From contig SACZ01000006.1 of the NCBI GenBank assembly GCA_023369685.1, forward strand, positions 187,715 to 251,714: a stretch of 64,000 nt of DNA. Reading direction: 5' to 3'. This stretch comes from Prolixibacteraceae bacterium JC049 (GTDB taxonomy: Bacteria; Bacteroidota; Bacteroidia; Bacteroidales; Prolixibacteraceae). Below, one piece after another: positions 25,208-33,586 of this stretch. Position 1 is the first letter of the stretch, and every line of letters starts with the position of its first letter. The position numbers were made by a program, and so were the translations under genes. The notes beneath the pieces are model-generated. The model was not told the DNA's origin. It ran no database searches and saw only the letters and a program-made list of their open reading frames with translations.

Positions 25208-27565
25208 TTATCTTGTGTTACTATTTTCCTGTCCAAAAATCTTAAACCACTTAAACAAGATCGGTGTAATAAAGATGTCTGCAATTAGTGCTGCAACCAT
25301 TCCCACCACTGCAAGTATTCCCAAATTGATAAACTGATTTGCAGAAGATGTGGTATACACCAAAAAGTTGGCAGATATAATTACTGTAGCAAGTACCAAA
25401 GCAACTCCAACTGTTTTAAAAGTTCTATTAATTGCTTGCTTATAATTTCCTTTTCGTCTAAACTCTAATTGTCCATGATTAATAAAATGGATAGTATCAT
25501 CAACAGCCAGACCTAAAATCATTGGAATAATGGTAGCTGTCATCATATCAAGAGGAATTCCCATCCATCCCATAACTCCTCCCACTGCAATGGCAGGTGC
25601 AATATTGGGAATAAGCCCAATAAGACCGGTTCTGATACTTCCAAATACTACCATTAATAGAATCATGATAACCACTAAGGCTATTGCAAATGAACGCACT
25701 TGTCCTCGTACCACATATTGCATCATTGTTGTAAACTGGGGAAGATTTCCCACCACCGTTACTTCTGCATCAGAAAATAACTCCTGCGCTTTTTTCTGAA
25801 TACCAGCTAGTTCTCTTTCTGCTTCTCCCGAGTTAAATGTGCTCAATTCCACCATGAGTCTCAATCTCTTATAGTCGTAATCCATCCAATACTCAGATTC
25901 TGTACCTCCGGAATTTTCATATAACAGTAACATTTGAGCTACTTGTTCGGCATTACCGGGAATAGTATAGAAGTCAGAGTTATTCTCATTCAAAGTCTGA
26001 TTCAAATCTTTAACTATATTCAGGATAGAGGTGGTACGTTTAGTTAAGATTAGTTTATTAGTATATTCTGTAACCAATGCTAGTTTCTTAAGATTATCAG
26101 GGGCTTTAGCGGCACCATCTTTATTAAACTCAATCAATAAATCATAAGAATAAAGTGATCCTAACTCTGATTCACTAATATTTAATAATGCATCTACATA
26201 TGGGATTTTTCGTCCCATTGTCTTTTCAATATCGAAAGCCGTTTTCACTTTGGTAGTACCTATTACTAAGAAGACAATAATCAAAATTGAACTAACAATA
26301 ATTGGTTTAGCATATTTCAACACACAATCTCCCAATCTTCCTAGTTGCAGATCCAGCCACCGCCCTCCTTTTTTCTCGAAAGCAGGATGAGGTTTTCTAT
26401 CCTTACCAAAACTCAATAAAGTGGGCATTATAAATATCACAATTAAAAAGGTGGTCAACACACAACTAGATGTGGCAAAACCGACAAATTGCAATGGCCT
26501 CATGGGAATAAGCATAAACGTTAACAATGCTCCCATAGTAGTTAAAGCTGAAAAAAGTATAGGCCAGCCCATTTCGCTTAATGCCTCAACGACTGCCTGT
26601 TTTCTATTGCCATGTATAAAAAAACGACGTTTGAAAAACGTAAACAGGTGAATATTGTAGGCAATAGCAATGGCCAGAGCGAGCAATATTGGAATACTTA
26701 CCATACCGCTATCAATAGTATAACCAATGTATCCCAATGCACCATATACAATTACAATTGAACTAATTGATGTTAGTAATGGTACAATCACTCCTCTGGC
26801 CGATTTAGTGGCAAAAATCAAAACAATAATAGCTAGTAATAATGCCATTCCCATTACTTTCCCAGCTTCTCGCCCAAAGTAATTTTGTTTTTTATATGTC
26901 AAATATGGCATTCCTGTTGCCTTCGGAGCGATACTTTTATACTTTTCCTTAGTAATAATCCTTTCAACCTGAATCCCAGTCAATAGCTCTGGGACCATGG
27001 CATTTTTCTCCTTTTGCCATTCTTCCTTTTTAGGGAAAGTACGCAGTTTTAATAATATCCAGCTATTTCGCCCATCCTTTGAGATCAGGCGCTCTGCAAT
27101 ATGGCTTTTACTATATGCTTTCGTTTTAATCTCACTCAATGCTTCTTTATCATCAGGAATTACTTCTGGAACAATCTGCTCTATTTGCATTCCATAATCT
27201 GTTCCTGTCATGAACTCAATATCTGTCAACGAGGTAATCTTCTCGGCATAAGACAAACTGTCCATCAATTCATCTGACAGCGAACGAATTAACTCTAGAG
27301 ATTGCTTTGAAAAGGTATTCTCAGCTTCTGTAAGAACAGCCACATAGTTGTCGTTACCAAAAATCTCTTTAAACTCTTCTGATTTTACTAAGACAGGATC
27401 ATCTTCGAGAAAGAAATTTTCCCAAGAAGATTCAATTGTTAGGTTTTTTACCCCATTGAATCCGACAAAAAGAATGACCAGATAAGCCATAATTATTGGC
27501 CACCTATACTTTATTATTACACTGGCTTTTTTTTCGAACCAGCTATTGATTTGTTGAATTTTCAT
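25208..27565 (-). CDS. MMPL/RND superfamily exporter
   Basis: A 785-residue inner-membrane protein with 12 predicted helices in two 6-helix repeats, each with a large periplasmic loop after the first helix, the MMPL/Patched form of RND pumps. Helix 1 (WPIIMAYLVILFVGFNGVK) is followed by the periplasmic 'ESSWENFFLEDDPVLVKSEE' segment; helix 4 regions GMVSIPILLALAIAIAYNIH and MMTATIIPMILGLAVDDTIH carry the charged residues (the second has the D-D pair) used for proton relay. Unlike AcrB, no MFP partner is encoded; a LolA-like and a beta-barrel protein follow, a set seen for hydrophobic-molecule export. It is the first gene of a four-gene run (RND, HemG-like, LolA-like, barrel). Confidence 0.87.
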   Translation of the reverse strand: MKIQQINSWFEKKASVIIKYRWPIIMAYLVILFVGFNGVKNLTIESSWENFFLEDDPVLVKSEEFKEIFGNDNYVAVLTEAENTFSKQSLELIRSLSDELMDSLSYAEKITSLTDIEFMTGTDYGMQIEQIVPEVIPDDKEALSEIKTKAYSKSHIAERLISKDGRNSWILLKLRTFPKKEEWQKEKNAMVPELLTGIQVERIITKEKYKSIAPKATGMPYLTYKKQNYFGREAGKVMGMALLLAIIVLIFATKSARGVIVPLLTSISSIVIVYGALGYIGYTIDSGMVSIPILLALAIAIAYNIHLFTFFKRRFFIHGNRKQAVVEALSEMGWPILFSALTTMGALLTFMLIPMRPLQFVGFATSSCVLTTFLIVIFIMPTLLSFGKDRKPHPAFEKKGGRWLDLQLGRLGDCVLKYAKPIIVSSILIIVFLVIGTTKVKTAFDIEKTMGRKIPYVDALLNISESELGSLYSYDLLIEFNKDGAAKAPDNLKKLALVTEYTNKLILTKRTTSILNIVKDLNQTLNENNSDFYTIPGNAEQVAQMLLLYENSGGTESEYWMDYDYKRLRLMVELSTFNSGEAERELAGIQKKAQELFSDAEVTVVGNLPQFTTMMQYVVRGQVRSFAIALVVIMILLMVVFGSIRTGLIGLIPNIAPAIAVGGVMGWMGIPLDMMTATIIPMILGLAVDDTIHFINHGQLEFRRKGNYKQAINRTFKTVGVALVLATVIISANFLVYTTSSANQFINLGILAVVGMVAALIADIFITPILFKWFKIFGQENSNTR

Positions 27566-27737
27566 TGGTTCTTCATTATATATGGTGATTAACTAAGTAG
27601 ATAATCAAAATCATTTTTTTATTTCAATTATCACAGATTACCAAATCTTCCGACTAAAGAATACACTGGGTTGTTTTCCAAGAAATTGCTAGTCTACTCC
27701 TTTTCTCGGAAATACATCTGAATCTATAGCGTACTAA

Positions 27738-29486
27738 TTAACATACTTCTTCTACCTCTTTTTCTTTTTGTCGATATACCATCTGTGCAAAAGTCCCATT
27801 TTGGTGAACTAACTGCTCAGGAGTTCCTTTCTCTTTAATTGCTCCGTCGACCAATACTACTATTTTATTGGCATTGGCAACAGTACGCATGCGATGAGCT
27901 ATGATCAATACTGTTTTATTTCGAATTAGCTCCGAAATTCCGGCTTGTATTCGGGTTTCATTTTCAACATCGAGCGATGCTGTTGCTTCATCCAGCAAAA
28001 CGATTGGAGCATCTTTTAGCAGTGCCCTGGCAATTGATATTCTTTGGCGTTCACCTCCGGAAAGAGTTGCCCCATTCTCTCCAATGATAGTATTATATCC
28101 ATCAGCCATTTGCTCGATAAAATGGTTGCACTGAGCCAGTTTGGCAACTCGCCTCACCTCCTCATCTGTTGCATCTCTTTTTCCTACTCTTATATTATCC
28201 ATAATGGATGCGTTAAACAGCACCACATCCTGGAAAACCACTGAATAATATTTTAACAATGTCTCTGGATCAACGTCTTTGATGTCTTTACCTCCTAAGC
28301 ATATAGCGCCTGAAGAAACATCCCAAAATCGAGCAGCTAATTTTGCAGCAGTACTTTTACCCCCTCCGGAAGGACCTACAAGAGCCGTTACCTCTCCTTG
28401 TTTGGCGGTAAACGACACATTATTTAGTACACCTCTTCCCTCTTCGTAGGCAAAATCGACATTTTTAAATGTGATATCGAAGTTCTGAGGTACGAAATCG
28501 CGTTCTCCTTCCTGTATTGGTAGTGCCTGTATTTCGTTCATTCTATTAATCCGAATATCCAGATAAAAAAGAGCCGCCAAATTATTGAACACATCATTTA
28601 TGGGCAGGTAAATGCTCGAAGCAATTATCAAGAACATAAAGTAAGTGAAAGGATCGATTTGATTAACAGCCAATAGTTGAGCTCCTAAAATGATAATACT
28701 TGCCATGCCAAGCTTAAGGATACTTTGTGAACTATTTACCAATGCTCCAGCAATTAACTCTCCTTTTATTAAGCACTTTTCGTATATATTCAAATCTCTG
28801 TCGAGTTCTTCTAAGTAATTTTCTTCCTGGTTATAGGCTTTAATCTCGTGGATAAGCTCTATACCTTCCTGAATATGTTCAGTAACAACTCTCTTTTTCT
28901 CATAGTGTATCTGATTTACTTTATGAAGTAATTTGCGAGAAAAGAATATTAGCATTCCTGCCACAGGAACTACCCAAAACAGAGATAAAGCCAACTGCCA
29001 TTGATAGACAAATAAACCTGCTCCAATAAGAGTCAAACTTATAACTGAAGCAAACAATTGAGGTACGGCATGCGAGAAAGTATGCTCTAACTCTGTACTG
29101 TCTTCCATTATTGTTGAAGTCAGATCAGACAAATTTTTCTCTCCAAAGAAAGCCAGAGGCAATGTGCGTAACTTCTCGGCAAGACTTATTCTGCGAATAG
29201 CACTCTCGTCGTATATTTTAGTGTAATTACTTTTGTATTGCAGCAAAGCAATACCCCACATCACTACCATAAAAGTAACTCCCAAGAATATATAATAACC
29301 AATACCTGCTAAGCTAGAAGTACTATTTTCCAATAATGGTTTTAAGTAATCATCTAAGAATAAGAATACAAAGATGGCAGGCAGCATCAATACAATATTT
29401 AATAGTGTAGTAAACACTACTCCTTTGGTGAAATTACGAGCCCCCTGATGCGATAAGGCTAACCTTTTTCCTATTTTACTATACAT
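27738..29486 (-). CDS. ABC transporter, permease-ATPase half (second subunit of a heterodimer)
   Basis: A 582-residue half transporter with the type IV (exporter-fold) membrane domain (six helices, ~20-310) fused to an ATPase: Walker A GPSGGGKSTAAK (~372), Q-loop FQDVV, signature LSGGERQRISIARAL, Walker B IVLLDEATASLD, switch His in IIAHRM. All catalytic residues are intact. It overlaps its partner gene by 8 bases, so the two make a heterodimer. Membrane-domain stretches such as HYEKKRVVTEHIQEGIELIHEIKAYNQ resemble the YbtPQ/IrtAB group, which import ferric siderophores despite the exporter fold; export is also possible. The operon is controlled by the adjacent TetR gene. Confidence 0.88.
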   Translation of the reverse strand: MYSKIGKRLALSHQGARNFTKGVVFTTLLNIVLMLPAIFVFLFLDDYLKPLLENSTSSLAGIGYYIFLGVTFMVVMWGIALLQYKSNYTKIYDESAIRRISLAEKLRTLPLAFFGEKNLSDLTSTIMEDSTELEHTFSHAVPQLFASVISLTLIGAGLFVYQWQLALSLFWVVPVAGMLIFFSRKLLHKVNQIHYEKKRVVTEHIQEGIELIHEIKAYNQEENYLEELDRDLNIYEKCLIKGELIAGALVNSSQSILKLGMASIIILGAQLLAVNQIDPFTYFMFLIIASSIYLPINDVFNNLAALFYLDIRINRMNEIQALPIQEGERDFVPQNFDITFKNVDFAYEEGRGVLNNVSFTAKQGEVTALVGPSGGGKSTAAKLAARFWDVSSGAICLGGKDIKDVDPETLLKYYSVVFQDVVLFNASIMDNIRVGKRDATDEEVRRVAKLAQCNHFIEQMADGYNTIIGENGATLSGGERQRISIARALLKDAPIVLLDEATASLDVENETRIQAGISELIRNKTVLIIAHRMRTVANANKIVVLVDGAIKEKGTPEQLVHQNGTFAQMVYRQKEKEVEEVC

Positions 29487-31251
29487 ATTGCTCCTCCTTT
29501 CCTATGGTCCACTTTGCCGATCGTTGATACTCTTCCCACATATTGGTATAAATACCATGTTGGTTCACCAATTGATTGTGTGTACCTTGTTCTACAATTT
29601 TTCCATCTTTCACTACCAATATCTGATCGACATGACGGATACTGGACAGACGATGAGCAATCATTAAAACTGTTTTTCCCTGAGTTAATGAACCCATTGC
29701 TTGTTGAATCAGGTGTTCGTTTTCAGGATCGGCAAATGCTGTTGCCTCATCCAACAATACGATAGGTGCATTTTTTAATATTGCTCTGGCTAAAGCAATT
29801 CGCTGTTGTTCTCCTCCTGACAAATAGGTTCCCTCTGCACCTAGTTTGGTATTTAATCCATTGGGTAATTTTTCTATAACTTCTCGACACTGAGCCAAGT
29901 CAACCGCTTTATTTACCTGCTCCAAACTAGCATCTGAGGCGCCATATCGAATATTTTCCAGTAAAGACATTTTGAACAACTTTGTAGACTGAAACACAAA
30001 AGAAATTTGTTTCATCAACTCCTTTTTATCAAAGCTTTTTACATTGACTCCACCAATACATATTTCTCCCTGAATTATATCCCAGAAACGAGGAATTAAT
30101 CTAGCAATAGTAGTTTTTCCTCCTCCCGAAGGTCCAACCAACGCATATGTCTTTCCTGATGGTATTCGAAAACTCACCCCATCAATGGCATTCTTTTTTG
30201 CTCCAGGATATTGAAAAACAACATTCTTAAATTCGATATCATGATTTTCCTGCCTCAATGAACTCTCTTCCGATTTGAATGAAGCTGCATCGGTTAAATC
30301 CTCAATACGACTAACCGCTTCTTTGGCTTGTCCTAATGCCTGACTCAAGTACATGCTTCGCATAATACATTGACCAAATACAGGTGTTATCAGAATAAAA
30401 AAGAACAAATTCAACATTATCAATTCATTGGGAGCACTATTACCCATTATCAATATTGCCACAGGAATTAGCACAAAGGCAAAACCATGGATTAACATGG
30501 TATACGTAGCCATTGGTTTCTCCCACAATTTAGAATACCGAGACACCATTTCGTGGTATTTCTTTATACTTCCATGAAATTGCTTAAATGAAAAAACAGT
30601 TTGTTGGAATACCTTCACTACAGGAATACCTCTTACATACTCCACCGCTTCGGTATTCATCTCTTCTAATGAAGTCATGTATTGAGCCATAAACTTACGT
30701 CCCTTACCCATCATCATTCCGCCCATAATTGTCATTGCGCTTACAACTGGTACCAAACATGCTAAGCCTAATCGCCAATCCACTACAATTATTAGTACTA
30801 CAGACAAAACAGGCAAAAGTAAGGTAGCTGCCAAATCGGGCATTTGATGAGCTAAAAAGCTGTGTGTTATACTCGCATTGTCATCAATTACCTTGCGGAT
30901 CTTACCACTGGTATTATTATCATAAAATCCCAAGGGTAAGCTCACTAGTTTTTTCATGGCATATCGTCGCATATTCGTCTCTACCCTAAAAGCAACCAAA
31001 TGAGAGAACGCCAATGCAACAAAATAAAGTACGACACCACCTACAGCAGTTCCAAAGGCCCACCAGGCATAAGTCATTATATTGGATTGGTTCACCATTC
31101 CATCGGCACCAATCAGTAATCGTACTATAAACCAAACAAATAGATAGGGTAATATGCCCAGCAGGGAACTAGTTACCGATAGAATAAGAGCTATGGGATA
31201 CAACTTTCGTCGTCCTGCCATATAACTCTTCAGTTTATTCAATGTATTCAT
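29479..31251 (-). CDS. ABC transporter, permease-ATPase half (first subunit of a heterodimer)
   Basis: A 590-residue half transporter (start at 31251 chosen because it follows the AATTAAACTA leader; the frame runs 11 codons further). It has six helices (~18-300) with KVFQQTVFSFKQFHGSIKK in the coupling region, then the ATPase: Walker A GPSGGGKTTIAR, Q-loop FQSTKL, signature LSGGEQQRIALARAIL, Walker B IVLLDEATAFADPE, switch IIAHRLSS. Note 'AFAD' in place of 'ASLD' after Walker B; the catalytic Glu is kept. It overlaps the second subunit by 8 bases. Substrate is unknown; the surroundings (siderophore-type receptors, heme operon) suggest siderophore or porphyrin transport. Confidence 0.88.
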   Translation of the reverse strand: MNTLNKLKSYMAGRRKLYPIALILSVTSSLLGILPYLFVWFIVRLLIGADGMVNQSNIMTYAWWAFGTAVGGVVLYFVALAFSHLVAFRVETNMRRYAMKKLVSLPLGFYDNNTSGKIRKVIDDNASITHSFLAHQMPDLAATLLLPVLSVVLIIVVDWRLGLACLVPVVSAMTIMGGMMMGKGRKFMAQYMTSLEEMNTEAVEYVRGIPVVKVFQQTVFSFKQFHGSIKKYHEMVSRYSKLWEKPMATYTMLIHGFAFVLIPVAILIMGNSAPNELIMLNLFFFILITPVFGQCIMRSMYLSQALGQAKEAVSRIEDLTDAASFKSEESSLRQENHDIEFKNVVFQYPGAKKNAIDGVSFRIPSGKTYALVGPSGGGKTTIARLIPRFWDIIQGEICIGGVNVKSFDKKELMKQISFVFQSTKLFKMSLLENIRYGASDASLEQVNKAVDLAQCREVIEKLPNGLNTKLGAEGTYLSGGEQQRIALARAILKNAPIVLLDEATAFADPENEHLIQQAMGSLTQGKTVLMIAHRLSSIRHVDQILVVKDGKIVEQGTHNQLVNQHGIYTNMWEEYQRSAKWTIGKEEQYV

Positions 31252-31268
31252 TAGTTTAATTTTTTTTT

Positions 31269-31307
31269 GTTCCTGACAATCCAAGAAAATTGAAACTTCT
31301 CAGGAAC
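31269..31307 (-). other. Inverted repeat in the leader of the ABC operon
   Basis: GTTCCTGA (31269-31276) and TCAGGAAC (31300-31307) are exact complements, 18 bases before the chosen ABC start codon. It could form a hairpin near the ribosome site. Half copies occur before hmuS (17570-17577) and the 51080 membrane gene (51460-51467). Confidence 0.4.
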
Positions 31308-31400
31308 ATCCATAAACCTCAATCATTCTCATTTATTTCATTTTGAATGCTGAAAACTTATGCTCATTTCACTCTTTTCAATAGTTCTATTAATCATAAA

Positions 31401-31431
31401 CCAATAAAGAACAATGTTCTTTATCGTTCAA
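31401..31431 (-). promoter_or_regulatory. Promoter of the ABC operon with TetR operator
   Basis: Minus strand TTG (31429-31431), 20 bases, TTTATTGG (weak -7). Between them lies AAAGAACAATGTTCTTT (31406-31422), a perfect 8-bp inverted repeat around one base. The core AGAACAAYGTTCT recurs in the promoter of the tetR gene. Confidence 0.7.
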
Positions 31432-31437
31432 AAAAAT

Positions 31438-32049
31438 TTAGACTTTCATCAGTTGCTTCCAGCCGGCTGTTCCAAAAGCGATATAGTCTGATAGAAATTC
31501 TTCGATTTCATTTGGAGAAAGATCATGAGAAACAACCTCTCCCAAAATTGTCATCCACCATCCACTCATAGTGTGAATAAAGAAATCGGAAACTTCAATA
31601 TTTATATGTGGATATTTAGCTTTCATACTTCTCATATATTCCATACCAATTACTGTATGGCGATTGCAAAATTCTTCTCTGAAATTCTCATATTGAGAAC
31701 CACTTGCATGGAATAATAGTAGTTTTAATTCTTCTCGGTAATTAATAATCAGATTCAGGTAAGTCTGAGTATGAGTATATAAGTATTCAGACGAGGTAAA
31801 AATATTAATATCTATAAATTCGACTGAATTATGCTCCTCCATTATTCTATCAAACTCACTAAACAAAGGCTGTAATACTTCTTTTAGGATCTCATTTTTA
31901 TTCTGAAAGTAATTATAGATATTGCTTAATCCGACTCCTGTTTTCTTTGCCAAATCCCTCATTGAAACGGCCTTAAAACCCTTAGCTAAGAACTCTTCTC
32001 CAGCAACTTCTAGTATACGTTTTCGGATATTATCTTTCTGAACCTGCAT
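31438..32049 (-). CDS. TetR/AcrR family transcriptional regulator
   Basis: A 203-residue repressor. The start at 32049 (MQVQKDNIRKRILEVAGEEF) is preferred over the upstream ATG at 32103, since the upstream part would translate the gene's own operator and -7 box. The N-terminal helix-turn-helix is clear: ILEVAGEEFLAKGFKAVSMR, then LAKKTGVGLSNIYNYFQNKN. The C-terminal ligand domain has a HxxGSQYENFREEF stretch and a WWMTILGE helix typical of the family; the ligand is not readable. It lies directly upstream of the ABC pair and shares its operator (31406-31422 and 32073-32085), so it most likely represses both itself and the transporter. Confidence 0.88.
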   Translation of the reverse strand: MQVQKDNIRKRILEVAGEEFLAKGFKAVSMRDLAKKTGVGLSNIYNYFQNKNEILKEVLQPLFSEFDRIMEEHNSVEFIDINIFTSSEYLYTHTQTYLNLIINYREELKLLLFHASGSQYENFREEFCNRHTVIGMEYMRSMKAKYPHINIEVSDFFIHTMSGWWMTILGEVVSHDLSPNEIEEFLSDYIAFGTAGWKQLMKV

Positions 32050-32065
32050 ATCGTTTTGTTTACTA

Positions 32066-32096
32066 CAAAATAAGAACAACGTTCTCTTTTGATCAA
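32066..32096 (-). promoter_or_regulatory. tetR promoter with autoregulatory operator
   Basis: Minus strand TTG (32094-32096), exactly 20 bases, TTATTTTG (32066-32073). AGAACAACGTTCT (32073-32085, plus reading) lies between them, the same core as in the ABC promoter and in the same spacing to the TTG. Confidence 0.7.
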
Positions 32097-32194
32097 TCCC
32101 CACTTCTAGTGAATTACCTTCTCATTACTAGCAACTTCTTATGAATTTCTGTATAGATATGTTTATCCAGTAATAAATGAATTGGTACAAAGCC

Positions 32195-32237
32195 ATTCTA
32201 ACCAGTATTTTTTCCAATGACGAATACTGGTTAGAAT
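32195..32237 (-). terminator. Long perfect hairpin after the first DUF4374 gene
   Basis: Arms ATTCTAACCAGTATT and AATACTGGTTAGAAT: 15 bp without mismatch, 13-nt loop, 38 bases after the DUF4374 stop. No U-run follows on the minus strand, so it may end or protect the mRNA. Confidence 0.55.
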
Positions 32238-32275
32238 AAATAACTACATGAGAATTAACTTTTACAAAAAAAAGA

Positions 32276-33496
32276 TTAGTACTTCTCACCAAAATGACAA
32301 AATTCAGCAGGATAACCATCAATTTTAATCACTGCAGAAGTGCTGGCTTCACCTGTTTTAGTATCATACATATAAAAACCAGCATCTTGCTCTGTCACTA
32401 GTCCAAATACCATTTTATCCTTATAGGCAGAAACGCTCATACCATAATTTGTACTGTTAGGTAAATTCAGTTTTTTCAATGTTTTGGTACTTAAGTCAAC
32501 CTTTAAGCAGATAATAGTTTTATCTTTTAGATAGTTCGGCTCTGGTTTACTATAACGTTCATTAATATGACCTGTTGCATACAAAATTCCATTACCAGCA
32601 TACTGCACTTTGGTTAGATAAGATGGCTTGAATTCATCTCCATCAACAATGGTTTTTGTTACATCAAATTTATACGAAGAGTCAAACTCTGTTTCTCCTG
32701 CTTTAATTCTTAGAAAACCAGCACTGTGGCCTAAAAATCCAAAACCAGAAATACAGTTAATGTAGATATCTTTATTTTCATCCATAAAAATAGAGCGGCT
32801 ATCTGCCTCTGGCTTCGTTGGCATTGACATTCCTGATTTACTGTCTGTGATCATTTTTAGAGGCTTGTTTGTATTAGTGTCTACAATTAGCATATCCACT
32901 TTCGCTCTGGTTGGAGCAGGACTAAAACCTCCAACTAACTGGTTTAATCCAACATATAGCAGATTGTCACGAATAAGCATAATGGCCGGATCGGGATTAT
33001 TATCGCCAATTCCATATTCACTTAAATCAATCTCTATCAATTTTTCCATTTTAATATGATCAATTACCAGAATTTTGCCTAAATGACTTAATGACACATA
33101 GGCTTTATTTCCTTTAGTTACACAACTTACGGCACCTGATTTTGAAGGCAAAGTGTATTCTCCTTTACTTAGAAGCTTTCCTTCTGACCAAGAATACTTC
33201 TTAAATGCACTGTTTTGATTTGACCAACCAGGAATTACAAAAACATCGTTCCCAATTACAATTGGAGGCACACTATACGAGGAAGGAAAAGCAGTGGTAT
33301 TTTTATATTCTGCTGGATTTAAGTTATCAATTAATTGCATATAGGCACTTCCGGAAACCCCATCGGGATTAGGCAACATTGAAGATATCAATATGTCACC
33401 AGCTTTTACCTCCTGAGGAGTATCCTCGTTGTCATCACATCCGCTAAAGCCAACTATTAACAAGCTCAGCAGAACCATTACAAAATAGTTTTTCAT
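32276..33496 (-). CDS. DUF4374 lipoprotein, XusB-like (module 1)
   Basis: A 406-residue lipoprotein (start at 33496, after the AATTAAACAG leader; signal MKNYFVMVLLSLLIVGFSGC with Cys at the end, then DDNED). The mature part is a beta-propeller-like DUF4374 domain with recurring strands: PPIVIGNDVFVIPGWSNQN, MLIRDNLLYVGLNQLVGG and SIFMDENKDIYINCISG. I recall XusB, the siderophore-capturing surface lipoprotein of Bacteroides, as a DUF4374 protein. It follows its TBDR by 91 bases as in xusAB, so it probably binds a ferric siderophore at the cell surface and hands it to the receptor. A paralogue lies at 37835-39049 with nearly identical motif order. Confidence 0.82.
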   Translation of the reverse strand: MKNYFVMVLLSLLIVGFSGCDDNEDTPQEVKAGDILISSMLPNPDGVSGSAYMQLIDNLNPAEYKNTTAFPSSYSVPPIVIGNDVFVIPGWSNQNSAFKKYSWSEGKLLSKGEYTLPSKSGAVSCVTKGNKAYVSLSHLGKILVIDHIKMEKLIEIDLSEYGIGDNNPDPAIMLIRDNLLYVGLNQLVGGFSPAPTRAKVDMLIVDTNTNKPLKMITDSKSGMSMPTKPEADSRSIFMDENKDIYINCISGFGFLGHSAGFLRIKAGETEFDSSYKFDVTKTIVDGDEFKPSYLTKVQYAGNGILYATGHINERYSKPEPNYLKDKTIICLKVDLSTKTLKKLNLPNSTNYGMSVSAYKDKMVFGLVTEQDAGFYMYDTKTGEASTSAVIKIDGYPAEFCHFGEKY

Positions 33497-33586
33497 CTGT
33501 TTAATTTTATCCATTTTAAAAAGTTGTTTCGAATTATATTTATTGGTTCTAGGGCAGAAAGAGAAACAAAACGTTTCCATAGCCCT

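Noticed and set aside
32049-32103. N-terminal extension of the TetR protein
   Set aside because: These bases hold the promoter and operator of the gene, and the family's N terminus fits the start at 32049.
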